The notes: generated by a model from the sequence alone, not told the origin. A stretch of DNA of 64,000 nucleotides from Thermoanaerobacter sp. (GCA_014896455.1 JADBKJ010000020.1:186001-250000), one strand, 5' to 3'. Counted from the first letter of the stretch, positions 1 to 10,017 are shown. Translations and numbers: made by a program.

Positions 1-936
1 CCTAAAACCATTCCAGAAAAGCAATCCCTAGCGGCTATAGGGCAAGGGCTTTTAATTGAGATTTATGAAAAGTTTTTTAATGAATATGGCAAAATTACTG
101 CGCAAGTTCTTTTGACTAAGGAAGACTTTAGCGATAGAAGAAGGTATTTAAATGTCAGTTATACCTTGTCAAACCTGCTAAAATGGGGCGTTGTGCCAAT
201 AATAAATGAGAATGATACAGTAACTGTTGATGAAATTAAAATTGGAGACAATGACACATTAGCGGCACTGCTTGCTAGTTTAGTTGAGGCTGACCTTTTG
301 GTAATTTTGACTGACATTGATGGGCTTTATAATAAAGACCCACGTATTTATAAAGAGGCAAAAATTATAGAAATCGTAGAAGAGTTTTCAGATGAATTGT
401 TTAAAATTGCGGGTAATGCTGGGACAAAAAGAGGAACTGGGGGAATGTATACAAAGATTCAGGCAGCAAAAATATGTTGGAATTCAGGAGTTAAGATGAT
501 TATAGCAAATGGGAAAATTGACAATGTATTAAATAGGATAGCAAATGGCGAAAAAATTGGCACTACATTTTTGCCTATGAAAAACCCGATAAATAGCAGG
601 AAAATTTGGATTGCTTTTAATGCGAAAGTGAACGGATTTCTTTTTATTGATGAAGGAGCAGCGAAAGCCATTATAAAGCATGGGAAAAGTCTATTACCAA
701 GTGGAGTTTTTAAAACTGAAGGGGATTATGATGTAGGAGACTGTGTTGCAGTGGTTGACCATCAAGAAAAAGAGATTGCCAGAGGACTTATTAATTATTC
801 TTCAGAAGAAGTTAAAAAGATAAAAGGTTGTAAAACGCATGAAATAGAAAAGGTATTAGGTTATAAATATTATGATGAAGTAATCCATAGGAACAATCTT
901 GTAATACTTGAAAGAGGTGAGAAGTATGGAAGTTGA
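1..936 (+). CDS. proB: Glutamate 5-kinase, 5'-truncated by the window edge
   Basis: ATP-dependent phosphorylation of L-glutamate, the first step of proline synthesis, in the cytosol. The frame is open from base 1, so the start lies outside; about 311 residues remain of the usual 360-375, so roughly the first 60 are missing. Amino-acid-kinase motifs visible are [21 protein letters not shown] and GTGGMYTKI. The last 110 or so residues (from SRKIWIAF) fit the C-terminal PUA domain. The end overlaps the proA start by 11 bp, giving a proBA operon. Confidence 0.96.
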   Translation, partial: PKTIPEKQSLAAIGQGLLIEIYEKFFNEYGKITAQVLLTKEDFSDRRRYLNVSYTLSNLLKWGVVPIINENDTVTVDEIKIGDNDTLAALLASLVEADLLVILTDIDGLYNKDPRIYKEAKIIEIVEEFSDELFKIAGNAGTKRGTGGMYTKIQAAKICWNSGVKMIIANGKIDNVLNRIANGEKIGTTFLPMKNPINSRKIWIAFNAKVNGFLFIDEGAAKAIIKHGKSLLPSGVFKTEGDYDVGDCVAVVDHQEKEIARGLINYSSEEVKKIKGCKTHEIEKVLGYKYYDEVIHRNNLVILERGEKYGS

Positions 937-2170
937 AGTAAAGGCGAAACAGGCAAAAGCTGCGGCAAGAAGAATGGCTGTGTTGGATGAAAATACAAAG
1001 AATTTAGCTTTGAATCACATGGCGGATGCTTTAATAAAAGATATTGGAAAAATACTTGAGGCTAATAAAAATGATGTTGTGGAGGCTGAAAAAAGGAATA
1101 TAAAAGCTTCTCTTATAGATAGACTAAAACTTGATGAAAAAAGAGTCGAAGCTATGGCAAAGGGATTAAGAGAGATTTCTGCTCTTCCTGACCCTGTAGG
1201 AAGTATAGAAAAGATGTGGAAGAGGCCAAATGGACTTCAAATTGGGAAAATGAGAGTGCCAATTGGAGTAATAGGTATAATTTATGAATCTCGCCCGAAT
1301 GTGACAGCTGATGCGGCAGGCCTATGTTTAAAGTCGGGGAATGCGGTGATTTTAAGGGGAGGAAGCGATGCGATCAATTCCAATATAGCAATTTCTTCTA
1401 TTCTTGCTGAAGCTGCCTATGAGGCTGGTATTCCTGAAGGGGCAATCCAGCTTATAGAAAATACCGATAGAGAAGAAGTAAACCGTATGATGAAGTTAAA
1501 TGGTCTAATTGACCTCATTATTCCTCGAGGGGGAGCAAGTCTTATAAAAAATGTCATTGAAAATTCTACAGTGCCTGTGATAGAGACAGGAGTAGGCAAT
1601 TGCCATATTTTTGTAGATGAGACTGCCAAGTTTAATATGGCAAAAGACATCATTGTGAATGCAAAAGTACAAAGGCCAGGGGTATGTAATGCAGTAGAGA
1701 CAGTTTTGGTTCACAAATCTATTGCAAAAGAATTTTTGCCTTTAATGGTAGAAGAATTGATTTCTTTGGGAGTAGAAATAAGAGGGTGTCAAATTACAAA
1801 AGAAATATGTCCTCAAGTTAAAGATGCTACAGATAAGGATTGGGAAACGGAATATTTAGACCTTATACTGGCTGTAAAAGTTGTAGATAGCATAGAAGAA
1901 GCCTTAGATCATATTTCAAAGTATTCGACAGGCCATTCGGAAAGCATTATTACAGAAAATTATGAAAATGCCATGATGTTTTTAAAATCAGTAGATTCGG
2001 CTGCTGTATATGTAAATGCTTCTACTCGCTTTACAGATGGAGGAGAATTTGGTTTTGGGGCAGAGATAGGAATAAGTACACAAAAAATGCATGCGAGAGG
2101 GCCAATGGGACTTAAAGAACTTACCACCTACAAATATGTGATTTTAGGTAGTGGACAAATAAGGAAATAA
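926..2170 (+). CDS. proA: Gamma-glutamyl phosphate reductase
   Basis: NADPH-dependent reduction of gamma-glutamyl phosphate to glutamate semialdehyde, the second step of proline synthesis. The 414-residue product has the normal family length. Aldehyde-dehydrogenase-fold motifs include [19 protein letters not shown] and VQRPGVCNA, the last carrying the catalytic Cys. The ATG at 926 follows a clear SD (GAGGTGAG); an in-frame TTG at 908 lies further up and is less likely. The gene overlaps the 3' end of proB. Confidence 0.97.
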   Translation: MEVEVKAKQAKAAARRMAVLDENTKNLALNHMADALIKDIGKILEANKNDVVEAEKRNIKASLIDRLKLDEKRVEAMAKGLREISALPDPVGSIEKMWKRPNGLQIGKMRVPIGVIGIIYESRPNVTADAAGLCLKSGNAVILRGGSDAINSNIAISSILAEAAYEAGIPEGAIQLIENTDREEVNRMMKLNGLIDLIIPRGGASLIKNVIENSTVPVIETGVGNCHIFVDETAKFNMAKDIIVNAKVQRPGVCNAVETVLVHKSIAKEFLPLMVEELISLGVEIRGCQITKEICPQVKDATDKDWETEYLDLILAVKVVDSIEEALDHISKYSTGHSESIITENYENAMMFLKSVDSAAVYVNASTRFTDGGEFGFGAEIGISTQKMHARGPMGLKELTTYKYVILGSGQIRK

Positions 2171-2199
2171 GGTGTATTATAGTAAAGTGAGGTGAGATT

Positions 2200-2646
2200 A
2201 TGAAAAGAGTTTTGATAATTCATGGCCCTAATGTAAATCTGACAGGTAAAAGAGAAAAAGAGGTATATGGAGATATAAATTACGAGGAAATAAATAATCT
2301 GATAAAAAGAGAGGCTGCAAAATTAGATATAGCTGTCAAGATTCAGCAATCTAATAGTGAAGGAGAAATAATTAACCTTATCCATTCTGCAGAAAACAAT
2401 TTCGATGCTATAATTATAAATCCGGCAGCTTACACTCATTACAGTTTAGCTATTATGGATGCTATTGCAGCTGTGTCAGTTCCAGTAATAGAAGTTCATA
2501 TTTCAAATATTTTTGGAAGGGAGGATTACAGAAAGACCTCTGTTACTGCATCTAAGTGTAAAGGTGTGATAACGGGACTTGGACCTTATAGTTATGTCCT
2601 TGCCCTCAATGCTGTTAAGTTTTTAGAGGATTCAATTGGAGGGTAA
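2200..2646 (+). CDS. aroQ: Type II 3-dehydroquinate dehydratase
   Basis: Converts 3-dehydroquinate to 3-dehydroshikimate in the shikimate pathway. At 148 residues it has the standard length of the dodecameric type II enzyme. [12 protein letters not shown] with the following VYGD holds the catalytic Arg and Tyr, NPAAYTHYS the substrate-binding Asn, and EVHISN the catalytic His. The SD GAGGTGAG precedes the ATG. A second shikimate-linked gene, aroH, lies at 58.9 kb. Confidence 0.97.
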   Translation: MKRVLIIHGPNVNLTGKREKEVYGDINYEEINNLIKREAAKLDIAVKIQQSNSEGEIINLIHSAENNFDAIIINPAAYTHYSLAIMDAIAAVSVPVIEVHISNIFGREDYRKTSVTASKCKGVITGLGPYSYVLALNAVKFLEDSIGG

Positions 2647-2650
2647 AATC

Positions 2651-3715
2651 ATGAATAAAAGGTTACAAAATTTGAGAGAATTGATGAAAGAAAAAGATAT
2701 AGAAGCGTTTGTTATTTATAAATTTGTCAATGTCACATATATTACTGGCTTTACTGGAGATGACAGCGTAGCTCTTGTGACCCACGATAAATCTATTTTT
2801 ATTACAGATGGAAGATATACTGAGCAAGCACAAAAAGAAGTTAAAGATTTTGAAGTTATCGAGCACAAAACTGGCATAAAAGAAGTTTTAAAAGAATACA
2901 TTAAAACATTGGAGATAAAGAAACTAGCCTTTGAAGAAAATATTTCTTATGGACAGTATAGGGAATTAAAAGAGCTCTTAGAGATTGAGCTAATACCACA
3001 GGCTAATTTGGTAGAGACTTTGAGAATGGTAAAAGATGAGGAGGAAATAGTAAACATAAAAAAAGCACAAAATATTACTGATAGGGCTTTTGAGCATCTG
3101 TTAAAATTCATTAAAGTAGGAATGACAGAAAAAGAAGTTGCATTAGAATTAGAGTATTTTATGAAGAAACAAGGAGCAGAAGACCTATCTTTTGATACGA
3201 TTGTAGCGTCAGGTAAAAGGTCTTCTCTTCCTCATGGAAAAGCCTCTGAAAAAGTGATAGAAAAGGGTGATTTTGTCACAATAGATTTTGGATGTAAAGT
3301 AGGTGGCTATTGTTCTGATATGACAAGAACAATAGTGATGGGGAAAGCCAGTGAAAAGCAAAAAGAGATATATAACATAGTTTTAGAAGCCCAGCAAAAA
3401 GCGATAGATAATATAAGAGCAGGTATCACTTCTAAAGAGGCGGATTTGTTAGCAAGGTCTGTTATTGAAGAAAAAGGTTATGGACAGTATTTTAGTCACT
3501 CTTTAGGACATGGAGTAGGACTTGAAGTTCATGAAACGCCTATCTTGTCTTTCAAAAAAGAAGAAATTTTAAAAGAAGGGGCAATTGTTACAGTAGAACC
3601 AGGTATATATATTCCCGATTTTGGTGGCGTAAGAATCGAAGATATGGTATTATTAAAAGAAGATGGTGTTATAAATTTAACTAAATCACCGAAATATTTA
3701 ATTGAATTAAACTAA
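2651..3715 (+). CDS. M24-family Xaa-Pro aminopeptidase
   Basis: Cytosolic metallopeptidase likely to remove N-terminal residues preceding proline. The 354-residue product has a creatinase-like N-terminal domain (about 1-125) and a pita-bread catalytic domain. The metal ligands are visible: Asp in TIDFGCK, Asp in YCSDMTRT, His in GHGVGLEVHE, Glu in VEPGIYI and Glu in VRIEDM. The ATG at 2651 sits after GGAGGG that overlaps the aroQ 3' end. Placement directly before efp is common in Firmicutes. The exact substrate range is not readable from sequence. Confidence 0.93.
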   Translation: MNKRLQNLRELMKEKDIEAFVIYKFVNVTYITGFTGDDSVALVTHDKSIFITDGRYTEQAQKEVKDFEVIEHKTGIKEVLKEYIKTLEIKKLAFEENISYGQYRELKELLEIELIPQANLVETLRMVKDEEEIVNIKKAQNITDRAFEHLLKFIKVGMTEKEVALELEYFMKKQGAEDLSFDTIVASGKRSSLPHGKASEKVIEKGDFVTIDFGCKVGGYCSDMTRTIVMGKASEKQKEIYNIVLEAQQKAIDNIRAGITSKEADLLARSVIEEKGYGQYFSHSLGHGVGLEVHETPILSFKKEEILKEGAIVTVEPGIYIPDFGGVRIEDMVLLKEDGVINLTKSPKYLIELN

Positions 3716-3733
3716 AGCGATGGAGGGGTTTTT

Positions 3734-4291
3734 TTGATAGCAGCGGGTGATTTCAGAAAAGGAGTAACTATTGAGGTTGACGGACAGGTTTTTACAGTTG
3801 TGGATTTTATGCATGTTAAACCAGGAAAAGGTGCAGCTTTCGTGAGGACAAAACTTAAAAATGTCATGACAGGAGCTGTAATAGAGAAAACTTTCAGCCC
3901 AACAGAAAAGTTTGAAGAAGCAGTTATAGAAAGAAGAGAAATGCAGTATTTGTACAATGATGGAGAACTTTATTATTTTATGGACACAGAAACTTATGAG
4001 CAAATTCCTTTAAATTATGATAAAGTTGAGGACGCAATTAAATACATAAAAGAAAATATGATTGTTACAGTAAAGTTCTATAAAGGCGAAGCCTTTTCCG
4101 TTGAGCCCCCTACTTTTGTTGAACTGGAAGTTGTAGAAACGGAGCCTGGATTTAGAGGAGATACTGCAACAGGGGGTTCTAAGCCGGCAACTGTAGAAAC
4201 TGGTGCTGTCATCCAAGTCCCATTGTTTATAAACGTTGGAGACAAAATAAGAATTGACACTCGAACTGGAGAATATTTAGAGAGGGTATAA
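3734..4291 (+). CDS. efp: Translation elongation factor P, TTG start
   Basis: Binds between the P and E sites of ribosomes stalled on polyproline and stimulates peptide bond formation. The 185-residue product has the three-domain family length. The tip loop reads [10 protein letters not shown]; its Lys between the two glycines corresponds to the residue modified in other bacteria. The homologous N-terminus (IAAGDFRKG) starts at a TTG at 3734 preceded by GGAGGGG, and no alternative start fits the family. It directly follows the M24 peptidase gene. Confidence 0.96.
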   Translation: MIAAGDFRKGVTIEVDGQVFTVVDFMHVKPGKGAAFVRTKLKNVMTGAVIEKTFSPTEKFEEAVIERREMQYLYNDGELYYFMDTETYEQIPLNYDKVEDAIKYIKENMIVTVKFYKGEAFSVEPPTFVELEVVETEPGFRGDTATGGSKPATVETGAVIQVPLFINVGDKIRIDTRTGEYLERV

Positions 4292-4339
4292 ACGCAGCAA
4301 TTTGTCAAATACTATTTTGTAAAGGAGGGTATGTGGAAT

Positions 4340-4804
4340 ATGGAATACTTAAATGAAAGGGTTTCCTACTTAAGAGGATTAGCGGACGGCTTAGGGATAG
4401 ATGACAGCACAAAAGAAGGTAAAATAATTTTGGCAATTTTAGATACTTTAGAGGACTTTGCAGATGCTATAAATGAGCTGGAGGCTTCCCATTCCGAATT
4501 AGATGATTATGTGGGAGAAATAGATGAAGACCTTTCTGAAATTGAAAACCACATATATGGCGATGAGGACTATGAGGATGAGGATGACGACTATGACTAT
4601 GATTATGACGATGATGAGGAATATGAGGATGAAGACGAGGATTATGAAGAGTATGTAGAGGTAGAATGTCCTAATTGCCATATGTTGATGAGTGTGGAAG
4701 AAGAGCTTCTAGAAGATGAAGATGCTGAGTTGGTATGTCCTCATTGCAATGAAACTCTAAAAGTAAAAAATTTGAAAATTATAGATGATGATGAAGATGA
4801 ATAA
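4340..4804 (+). CDS. Acidic zinc-ribbon protein of the CD1247 N-terminal type
   Basis: Function unknown. The 154-residue product has a helical N-terminal domain (about 1-65, LNERVSYLRGLADGLG) resembling the CD1247-type domain of clostridial proteins. A very acidic Asp/Glu/Tyr linker (about 75-110) follows, then a zinc ribbon with CPNC and CPHC pairs. The ATG at 4340 is preferred because the GGAGGG at 4325 is too close to the ATG at 4331. It follows efp and ends at a strong terminator. The acidic tract may bind cations or basic proteins; that is only inference. Confidence 0.8.
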   Translation: MEYLNERVSYLRGLADGLGIDDSTKEGKIILAILDTLEDFADAINELEASHSELDDYVGEIDEDLSEIENHIYGDEDYEDEDDDYDYDYDDDEEYEDEDEDYEEYVEVECPNCHMLMSVEEELLEDEDAELVCPHCNETLKVKNLKIIDDDEDE

Positions 4805-4845
4805 AAAAATGCCCACTAACGAAAAGTTAGTGGGCATTTTTTTAT
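4804..4845 (+). terminator. Rho-independent terminator
   Basis: A 12-bp perfect stem (4809-4820 with 4826-4837) with a five-base loop is followed by a run of seven T. It ends the proB-efp region and separates it from the spoIIIA operon. Confidence 0.93.
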
Positions 4846-4847
4846 TC

Positions 4848-4874
4848 ATAAATATTTAGCCTTATAAATATAAT
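4848..4874 (+). promoter_or_regulatory. Possible sigma-E promoter of spoIIIA
   Basis: ATA at 4848-4850 lies 16 bases before AATATAAT at 4867-4874, which matches the sigma-E -10 (CATANNNT) except for the first base. spoIIIA is mother-cell (sigma-E) transcribed in Bacillus. The call rests on one imperfect motif in AT-rich DNA. Confidence 0.35.
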
Positions 4875-4897
4875 TTTACAAGGGGAGGGACAGGTAT

Positions 4898-5896
4898 ATG
4901 AACACAAGAAAAAATTTTGAGGAAGTACTTTATGCTCTTCCTCCGTCAGTAAGAGAGGTAATTATAAAAATTCCTGATGACCTGTTGCAAGAAGTAGAAG
5001 AAATACGTCTTAGAGTAAATAGACCTCTCACAGTTTATTTAAAAAATGAAGAAAAGTTTGTGTCAAAAGAAGGGACTATTTCTTTTTCACCTTCATTGGC
5101 CTATATTGTTACTTCTGAAGATTGTGAAAAAGCTCTTCAATTAATATCTAAATCTTCTCTTTATGCTTTTGAAGAAGAAATAAGAAATGGATATATTACT
5201 TTAAAAGGTGGTTACAGAGTAGGTATAGTTGGAAAATGTGTGTTAGAAAATGGTTATATAAAGACTTTAAAGAATATTTCTGGATATAATTATCGAATAT
5301 CAAAAGAGATAATAGGAGTGGCAGAGGAAATATTAAAATATTTAATTACTCCTTCTAAGGGCGTATATAACATTTTAATAATATCACCTCCTCAATGTGG
5401 CAAAACAACTCTCTTAAGAGATATTACAAGATGGATAAGTAATGGAATAGATTTTTTGGGATTTAAAGGTAAAAAAGTAGGCGCTGTAGATGAGAGGTCA
5501 GAAATTGCCGGCTGTTACAATGGCATACCCCAAATGGATGTGGGAATTAGGACTGATGTGTTAGATGGATGTCCTAAGGCTTATGGCATGATAATGCTTA
5601 TAAGGTCCATGTCTCCAGAAGTAGTAGTGACAGATGAGATAGGTAAAAAAGAGGATATAGAAGCGATTCATGAAGTGCTGAATACTGGTGTTAAGATTAT
5701 AACTACAGTTCATGCAAATGACATTGAAGACCTTATGAAAAAACCTGTTTTAAAAGACGTTATTTCTTTAAGATATTTTGAACGTTATGTAATTTTAAGC
5801 AATCGTTTAGGGGCAGGTACAGTAGAAAAAATATTAGATGAGAATTTTAACACTTTGTTTAAAGGGCCCTATAGGAGAGGAAGGACTGAAAAATGA
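4898..5896 (+). CDS. spoIIIAA: Stage III sporulation protein AA, secretion-type ATPase
   Basis: ATPase of the SpoIIIA-SpoIIQ channel between mother cell and engulfed forespore. The 332-residue product carries a Walker A in PPQCGKTTLLRD (about residues 165-176) and the secretion-ATPase features DERSEIAG and VVTDEIG. The SD GGGGAGGGA precedes the ATG. It is the first of eight genes in standard spoIIIA order and overlaps spoIIIAB by 4 bp. Confidence 0.97.
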   Translation: MNTRKNFEEVLYALPPSVREVIIKIPDDLLQEVEEIRLRVNRPLTVYLKNEEKFVSKEGTISFSPSLAYIVTSEDCEKALQLISKSSLYAFEEEIRNGYITLKGGYRVGIVGKCVLENGYIKTLKNISGYNYRISKEIIGVAEEILKYLITPSKGVYNILIISPPQCGKTTLLRDITRWISNGIDFLGFKGKKVGAVDERSEIAGCYNGIPQMDVGIRTDVLDGCPKAYGMIMLIRSMSPEVVVTDEIGKKEDIEAIHEVLNTGVKIITTVHANDIEDLMKKPVLKDVISLRYFERYVILSNRLGAGTVEKILDENFNTLFKGPYRRGRTEK

Positions 5897-6405
5897 AATT
5901 ACTTGGAATAGTTTTAGTTATTTTTTCTACCAGTAGTTTAGGGTATTTGTTTGCTTTAAAATATAAAATGAGGAGTTGGATACTTAAAAGCATGATATCT
6001 TCATTAAATCTTTTTAAAATAGAAGTCACATATTCAAAAGCTCCTTTAGGAGAAATACTCATGGCAATTTCTCGCTCTTCAGATAAAAGTATAAAATTTG
6101 TTTTTTCTAAGACAGGAATGATATTATCACAAAATGAGGGTCATACTGCAGGAGAAGCTTGGGAGATAGCTTTAAATGAATGGGACAATGGCTATCTTAA
6201 AAAAGAAGATGTAGAAATTTTGAGGTCTTTTGGGTATGGACTTGGCAATTCTGACGTATACAATCAAGAAAAAAATTTTGATTTAGCCATTGAGCTTTTA
6301 AAAAGGCAACTTAGTGACGCAGAAGAAGAGAGTAAAAAGAACGAAAAGCTGTACAAAAATATTGGAGTTTTGGCAGGACTGGCGACAAGTATATTGTTTT
6401 TATAG
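5893..6405 (+). CDS. spoIIIAB: Stage III sporulation protein AB
   Basis: Mother-cell membrane component of the SpoIIIA channel, distantly related to type II secretion GspF. The 170-residue product has hydrophobic segments at both ends (LLGIVLVIFSTSSLGYLFA, and IGVLAGLATSILFL at the C-terminus) around a helical cytosolic region, as is typical. The start overlaps the spoIIIAA stop. Confidence 0.95.
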   Translation: MKLLGIVLVIFSTSSLGYLFALKYKMRSWILKSMISSLNLFKIEVTYSKAPLGEILMAISRSSDKSIKFVFSKTGMILSQNEGHTAGEAWEIALNEWDNGYLKKEDVEILRSFGYGLGNSDVYNQEKNFDLAIELLKRQLSDAEEESKKNEKLYKNIGVLAGLATSILFL

Positions 6406-6417
6406 AGGAGGATTATA

Positions 6418-6615
6418 ATGAACATAGATATAATTTTTAAAATTGCGGCAATTGGCATTCTGGTAACAGTATTAAATCAAGTATTAATCCGTTCAGGGCG
6501 AGAAGAACAAGCAATGATGGTTACATTGGCAGGAATAGTAGTGGTTTTGATGATAGTGATAAATATGATAAACAATTTGTTTAATACAGTAAAAACAATA
6601 TTTCAGCTTTATTAG
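6418..6615 (+). CDS. spoIIIAC: Stage III sporulation protein AC
   Basis: Small membrane protein of the SpoIIIA complex. Its 65 residues hold two transmembrane helices, the usual family size. The SD GAGGAGG is 5-6 bases from the ATG. It lies between spoIIIAB and spoIIIAD in conserved order. Confidence 0.94.
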   Translation: MNIDIIFKIAAIGILVTVLNQVLIRSGREEQAMMVTLAGIVVVLMIVINMINNLFNTVKTIFQLY

Positions 6616-6623
6616 GTGATAGA

Positions 6624-7010
6624 ATGGAAATATTTCAAATTGTTATTTTAGGAATTGTGGTTTTGCTTATTTTGACAGTTTTAAAAGAAACAAACCCTGA
6701 AATGGCAATAATTTTAAGTTTGGTGGCTGGAGTCATCATCTTTATGATGATTCTTCCAAAACTCAGCGCAATTGTAGAAGTGTTGAATACTCTTGCTAGA
6801 AAAAGTGGACTTGACAATATTTATTTTATGACAACATTAAAAATCATTGCTATAGCTTATATAACAGAATTTGGAGTTCAGCTATGTCTCGACGCAAATG
6901 AGAAAAATTTGGCTTCTAAAATAGAGATAGCAGGCAAGATAATCATAATTTTTTTATCAATACCTATAATTGTCGCATTGATGGAGACAATTCTTTCAAT
7001 AATGCCGTGA
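6624..7010 (+). CDS. spoIIIAD: Stage III sporulation protein AD
   Basis: Integral membrane subunit of the SpoIIIA channel, with 128 residues and four predicted transmembrane stretches. The polar loop GVQLCLDANEKNLASKIE is characteristic of the family. It is translated from an ATG at 6624 nine bases after the spoIIIAC stop. Confidence 0.94.
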   Translation: MEIFQIVILGIVVLLILTVLKETNPEMAIILSLVAGVIIFMMILPKLSAIVEVLNTLARKSGLDNIYFMTTLKIIAIAYITEFGVQLCLDANEKNLASKIEIAGKIIIIFLSIPIIVALMETILSIMP

Positions 7011-7021
7011 GGTGTAAAAGA

Positions 7022-8179
7022 TTGAAAAAGGTACTTTTTATAATTTTAATGATTATGATTTTATTAACAACTGCCAGAGCGGATACGGGACAACAAGATA
7101 TAGAAAGCCAATTGAAAGGTATTGACACTTATCAGATTGACCGCTTTGTAAAGGAAGCTAATCAAAAAAATGGCAATATACTTCCCTATGTTGATATAAA
7201 GACTTATATACAAGATGTGATATCAGGAAAACAACCTTTTAATATAAAGGAACTCTTTGAAAATTTATTAAAATTGTTTTTCAAAGAATTATATTCTTCT
7301 GTAAGACTTTTAACACAACTTTTAATTTTGGCTGTAATTGGCGGCATATTAATGAATTTGCACAGTTCCTTTGAAAATGAAAATATAAGTGAGATTGCTT
7401 TTTTAGCGGTCTATATGGTTTTTATAGTAATAGCGGTTAAAAGCTTCACAGAAGCTTTAGGAATTGGCAAAGAGGCAATTGACAGCATGGTTGATTTTAT
7501 GCAATCGATGCTGCCTGTGCTTATAACTTTACTTGTTTCAGTAGGCGCTTTTACCTCTGCAGCGTTTTTTCACCCTGTTGTCATTGTGACAGTTGAGTTT
7601 GTAGCCCATCTGATGAGGGATTTTGTGTTGCCTATTATTTTGCTCATGACAGCTGTAAAAATTGTAGGAAATATTTCTGAAAAATTTAGCTTGAATAAAA
7701 TGGGGGATTTTCTTAAGACTTTGTCTACAGCTTCTATTTCAATTTTATTGAGTATTTTTTTAGGAGTAGTATCTATACAAGGTTTATCTTCTTCAATGGC
7801 AGATGGTGTCATATCGAGAACGGCGAAGTATACAGTTGGTGCTTTTTTGCCAGTAGTAGGAGGACTTTTATCTGATAGTGTCGATGCAGTTATAGGGGCA
7901 TCATTATTGATAAAAGGAGCAGTAGGCACTTATGGGCTTATAGTAATTGTGATAATTTCTGCAGTACCTTTAATAAAGCTTTTTTCTCTCATAATCATTT
8001 ATCGCTTTGCAGCAGCCGTGATTGAACCAATCTCCGATAAAAGAATAGTAAATTGCCTTTCAGAGGTGGCAACTTCTTTAACTTATGTTTTTGGGGTATT
8101 GGCTTCTGTTACTGTGATGATGTTCTTTACAATAACAGCTATTATAGGAACAGCTAATATTACCACTATGCTGAGGTAG
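7022..8179 (+). CDS. spoIIIAE: Stage III sporulation protein AE
   Basis: Polytopic membrane subunit of the feeding-tube channel. It has 385 residues, with an N-terminal signal-like helix (VLFIILMIMILLTTARA), an extracytoplasmic region to about residue 85, then about seven hydrophobic helices. I prefer the TTG at 7022, placed seven bases after GAGGTG. The GTG at 7007 overlapping the spoIIIAD stop would add five residues but has no SD. Confidence 0.93.
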   Translation: MKKVLFIILMIMILLTTARADTGQQDIESQLKGIDTYQIDRFVKEANQKNGNILPYVDIKTYIQDVISGKQPFNIKELFENLLKLFFKELYSSVRLLTQLLILAVIGGILMNLHSSFENENISEIAFLAVYMVFIVIAVKSFTEALGIGKEAIDSMVDFMQSMLPVLITLLVSVGAFTSAAFFHPVVIVTVEFVAHLMRDFVLPIILLMTAVKIVGNISEKFSLNKMGDFLKTLSTASISILLSIFLGVVSIQGLSSSMADGVISRTAKYTVGAFLPVVGGLLSDSVDAVIGASLLIKGAVGTYGLIVIVIISAVPLIKLFSLIIIYRFAAAVIEPISDKRIVNCLSEVATSLTYVFGVLASVTVMMFFTITAIIGTANITTMLR

Positions 8180-8187
8180 GTGAAACA

Positions 8188-8754
8188 ATGGAGTTTTTAA
8201 AAGACTGGATAACACAGATAATTTATATTTCAATCCTTTTGATTGTTTTAGAACTTTTAGTTCCTTCCTCCAGTTTAAAAAAATATGCTAAAGTTGCGAT
8301 AGGGTTTGTAATCATGATTACTATCTTAAATCCTTTGATAAATTTTTTAAAAGGAGGAGCAAATATAGAAGCCTCCATATTTAAAAATGATTACTTTTTA
8401 AAAAGCATAAATATTGAGCAAATCTCAAAAGAAGCAGAAAAGCAGAGGGATAATCTAATTGTGGCAGAATATAAAAAAAGGCTGATTGAACAGATTAAGG
8501 AAAAGCTTTTAAATCTGTATGAAATTGATGGAGTGGAAGTAGAAGTTTCTTTTGTAGAAGATTTAAATGACAAAGAATTTGGAAAAATCAAAGAAATAAC
8601 CTTATTTTTTAGAAATGCGAGAAGAGTTTATGAAAATTCAGAAAAAATAGCAAAACCGACAGAAAATAAAAAATTTAACTATGAAGAGATTAAAAAAACA
8701 ATAAGTGCATTCTATAATGTACCATTAAAGAATATATCTATAAATGAGGAATAA
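8188..8754 (+). CDS. spoIIIAF: Stage III sporulation protein AF
   Basis: Membrane-anchored SpoIIIA subunit of 188 residues. Two hydrophobic helices lie in the first 55, followed by a soluble ring-building-type domain on the intermembrane side. SD TAGGTGA precedes the ATG at 8188. Order and length match the family. Confidence 0.93.
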   Translation: MEFLKDWITQIIYISILLIVLELLVPSSSLKKYAKVAIGFVIMITILNPLINFLKGGANIEASIFKNDYFLKSINIEQISKEAEKQRDNLIVAEYKKRLIEQIKEKLLNLYEIDGVEVEVSFVEDLNDKEFGKIKEITLFFRNARRVYENSEKIAKPTENKKFNYEEIKKTISAFYNVPLKNISINEE

Positions 8755-8773
8755 ATTGAAAGGAGGTACTTGA

Positions 8774-9355
8774 GTGGATTTTGATAAACTTAAAGATAAG
8801 CTTTTAAAAGATAATAAAAAGTTGGTTGAGAATTTGACTGTTATCTTTTTAATAGGTTTAATTTTGTTAATAGGTGCGAGTGCTCTTTCAAAACCTCGCC
8901 CTTCAAATAGCAACGATAACAAAGAATTGGTATTAGCTCAAAAAGAAAGTAGTAGTGAAGATTATGTTCAAAAATTAGAAAAGGATTTAAAAAATATATT
9001 GTCAAAAATTGAAGGGGTGGGAAATGTTGAGGTCCTCATAACACTAAATTCAGATGAAGAGGTAGTAGCGGCAATGGATGTAGTAGAATCCAGTACTACT
9101 ACAAATGAAAAAGATAGTAGTGGAGGAATACGAGAAACCATTCAAACAGAATCAAACAACAGAGTAGTTACCTCTCAAGATACCTCTGGGCAAAATGCTC
9201 CTATTGTATTAAAAAGAATAATGCCAGAAATAAGGGGAGTGATTGTAGTTGCTGATGGAGCAAAAGATCCAAGATTAAGATACGAACTTTCTTCGGCAGT
9301 TCAAACTGCTTTAGGGATTCCTGCCTATAAAGTAAAGGTAATATCTTCAAAATAA
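8774..9355 (+). CDS. spoIIIAG: Stage III sporulation protein AG, GTG start
   Basis: Forms a large ring in the space between the mother-cell and forespore membranes. The 193-residue product has one transmembrane helix (about 20-40, VIFLIGLILLIGASAL) and a ring-building domain with ILSKIEGVGNVEVLITL. A Ser/Thr-rich insert lies near the middle. The start is a GTG after AAAGGAGG. Confidence 0.95.
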   Translation: MDFDKLKDKLLKDNKKLVENLTVIFLIGLILLIGASALSKPRPSNSNDNKELVLAQKESSSEDYVQKLEKDLKNILSKIEGVGNVEVLITLNSDEEVVAAMDVVESSTTTNEKDSSGGIRETIQTESNNRVVTSQDTSGQNAPIVLKRIMPEIRGVIVVADGAKDPRLRYELSSAVQTALGIPAYKVKVISSK

Positions 9356-9373
9356 GAGTGGGGAGGAGTTTTT

Positions 9374-9919
9374 ATGGTCTATATGAGAAAAAAGCTTATA
9401 GCGATTATATCCCTTGTCTTGCTAATTGCTATTGCTTTTGTTTTAAACTATGGGTATACCAATAAAAAAGAAGAAGCAGCTAGAAATGAGTACAATCAGA
9501 ATTCACAAGTTATTCAAACAAGTACTTTTTCTGGAAAGGAAACTAGTACAGAAAAAGATAAAGTTTTCACTGGAATATTTACTACTTACAGAGAAGAAAG
9601 AGAAATAAATAGGAGTAGAAGTATTGATGCTCTAAAAGAAATAGTAGAAAATAAAAATACTAGTGAAGCGACAAGAGACGAAGCTCAAAGGCAAATAATA
9701 AAACTTACAGAAATAACAAATCAAGAGATGATAATAGAAAATTTGATAAAAGCTAAGGGGTTTCAAGATGCAGTTGTGATGATAGATAATGGCATAGTAA
9801 ATGTAATTGTACAGGCAGATAAACTGTCAGAAGAGGAAGTGGCACAAATTGTAGAAATTGTCTCAAGGCAGACAGGAGTTTCATTTGATAATATAAAAAT
9901 TATGACGAGACTGGAATAA
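9374..9919 (+). CDS. spoIIIAH: Stage III sporulation protein AH
   Basis: Mother-cell protein whose C-terminal ring-building domain interacts with SpoIIQ or its clostridial replacement. The 181-residue product has one N-terminal membrane helix (LIAIISLVLLIAIAFVL), a coiled-coil-prone linker and the domain ending GVSFDNIKIMTRLE. SD GGGGAGGAG. It is the last gene of spoIIIAA-AH; a sigma-A-like promoter for the next gene follows. Confidence 0.95.
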   Translation: MVYMRKKLIAIISLVLLIAIAFVLNYGYTNKKEEAARNEYNQNSQVIQTSTFSGKETSTEKDKVFTGIFTTYREEREINRSRSIDALKEIVENKNTSEATRDEAQRQIIKLTEITNQEMIIENLIKAKGFQDAVVMIDNGIVNVIVQADKLSEEEVAQIVEIVSRQTGVSFDNIKIMTRLE

Positions 9920-9929
9920 GAAAACTTAA

Positions 9930-9959
9930 TTGTTTTTGTAACTACAATTATGATATAAT
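9930..9959 (+). promoter_or_regulatory. Sigma-A-type promoter before the Asp23-family gene
   Basis: TTGTTT at 9930-9935 and TATAAT at 9954-9959 are separated by 18 bases. It lies between spoIIIAH and the first gene of the nusB-folD-xse-isp run, which needs vegetative expression. Confidence 0.55.
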
Positions 9960-10017
9960 TTATTTGACAAATATTTATTTTCTCTAAAAATTTTTGCTTT
10001 TTAAGGGGGTGAAATTT

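Noticed and set aside
4499-4681. Hydrophobic minus-strand ORF opposite the acidic protein gene
   Set aside because: An Asp/Glu-rich tract reads as Ile/Val-rich on the other strand; it is a shadow with no SD.
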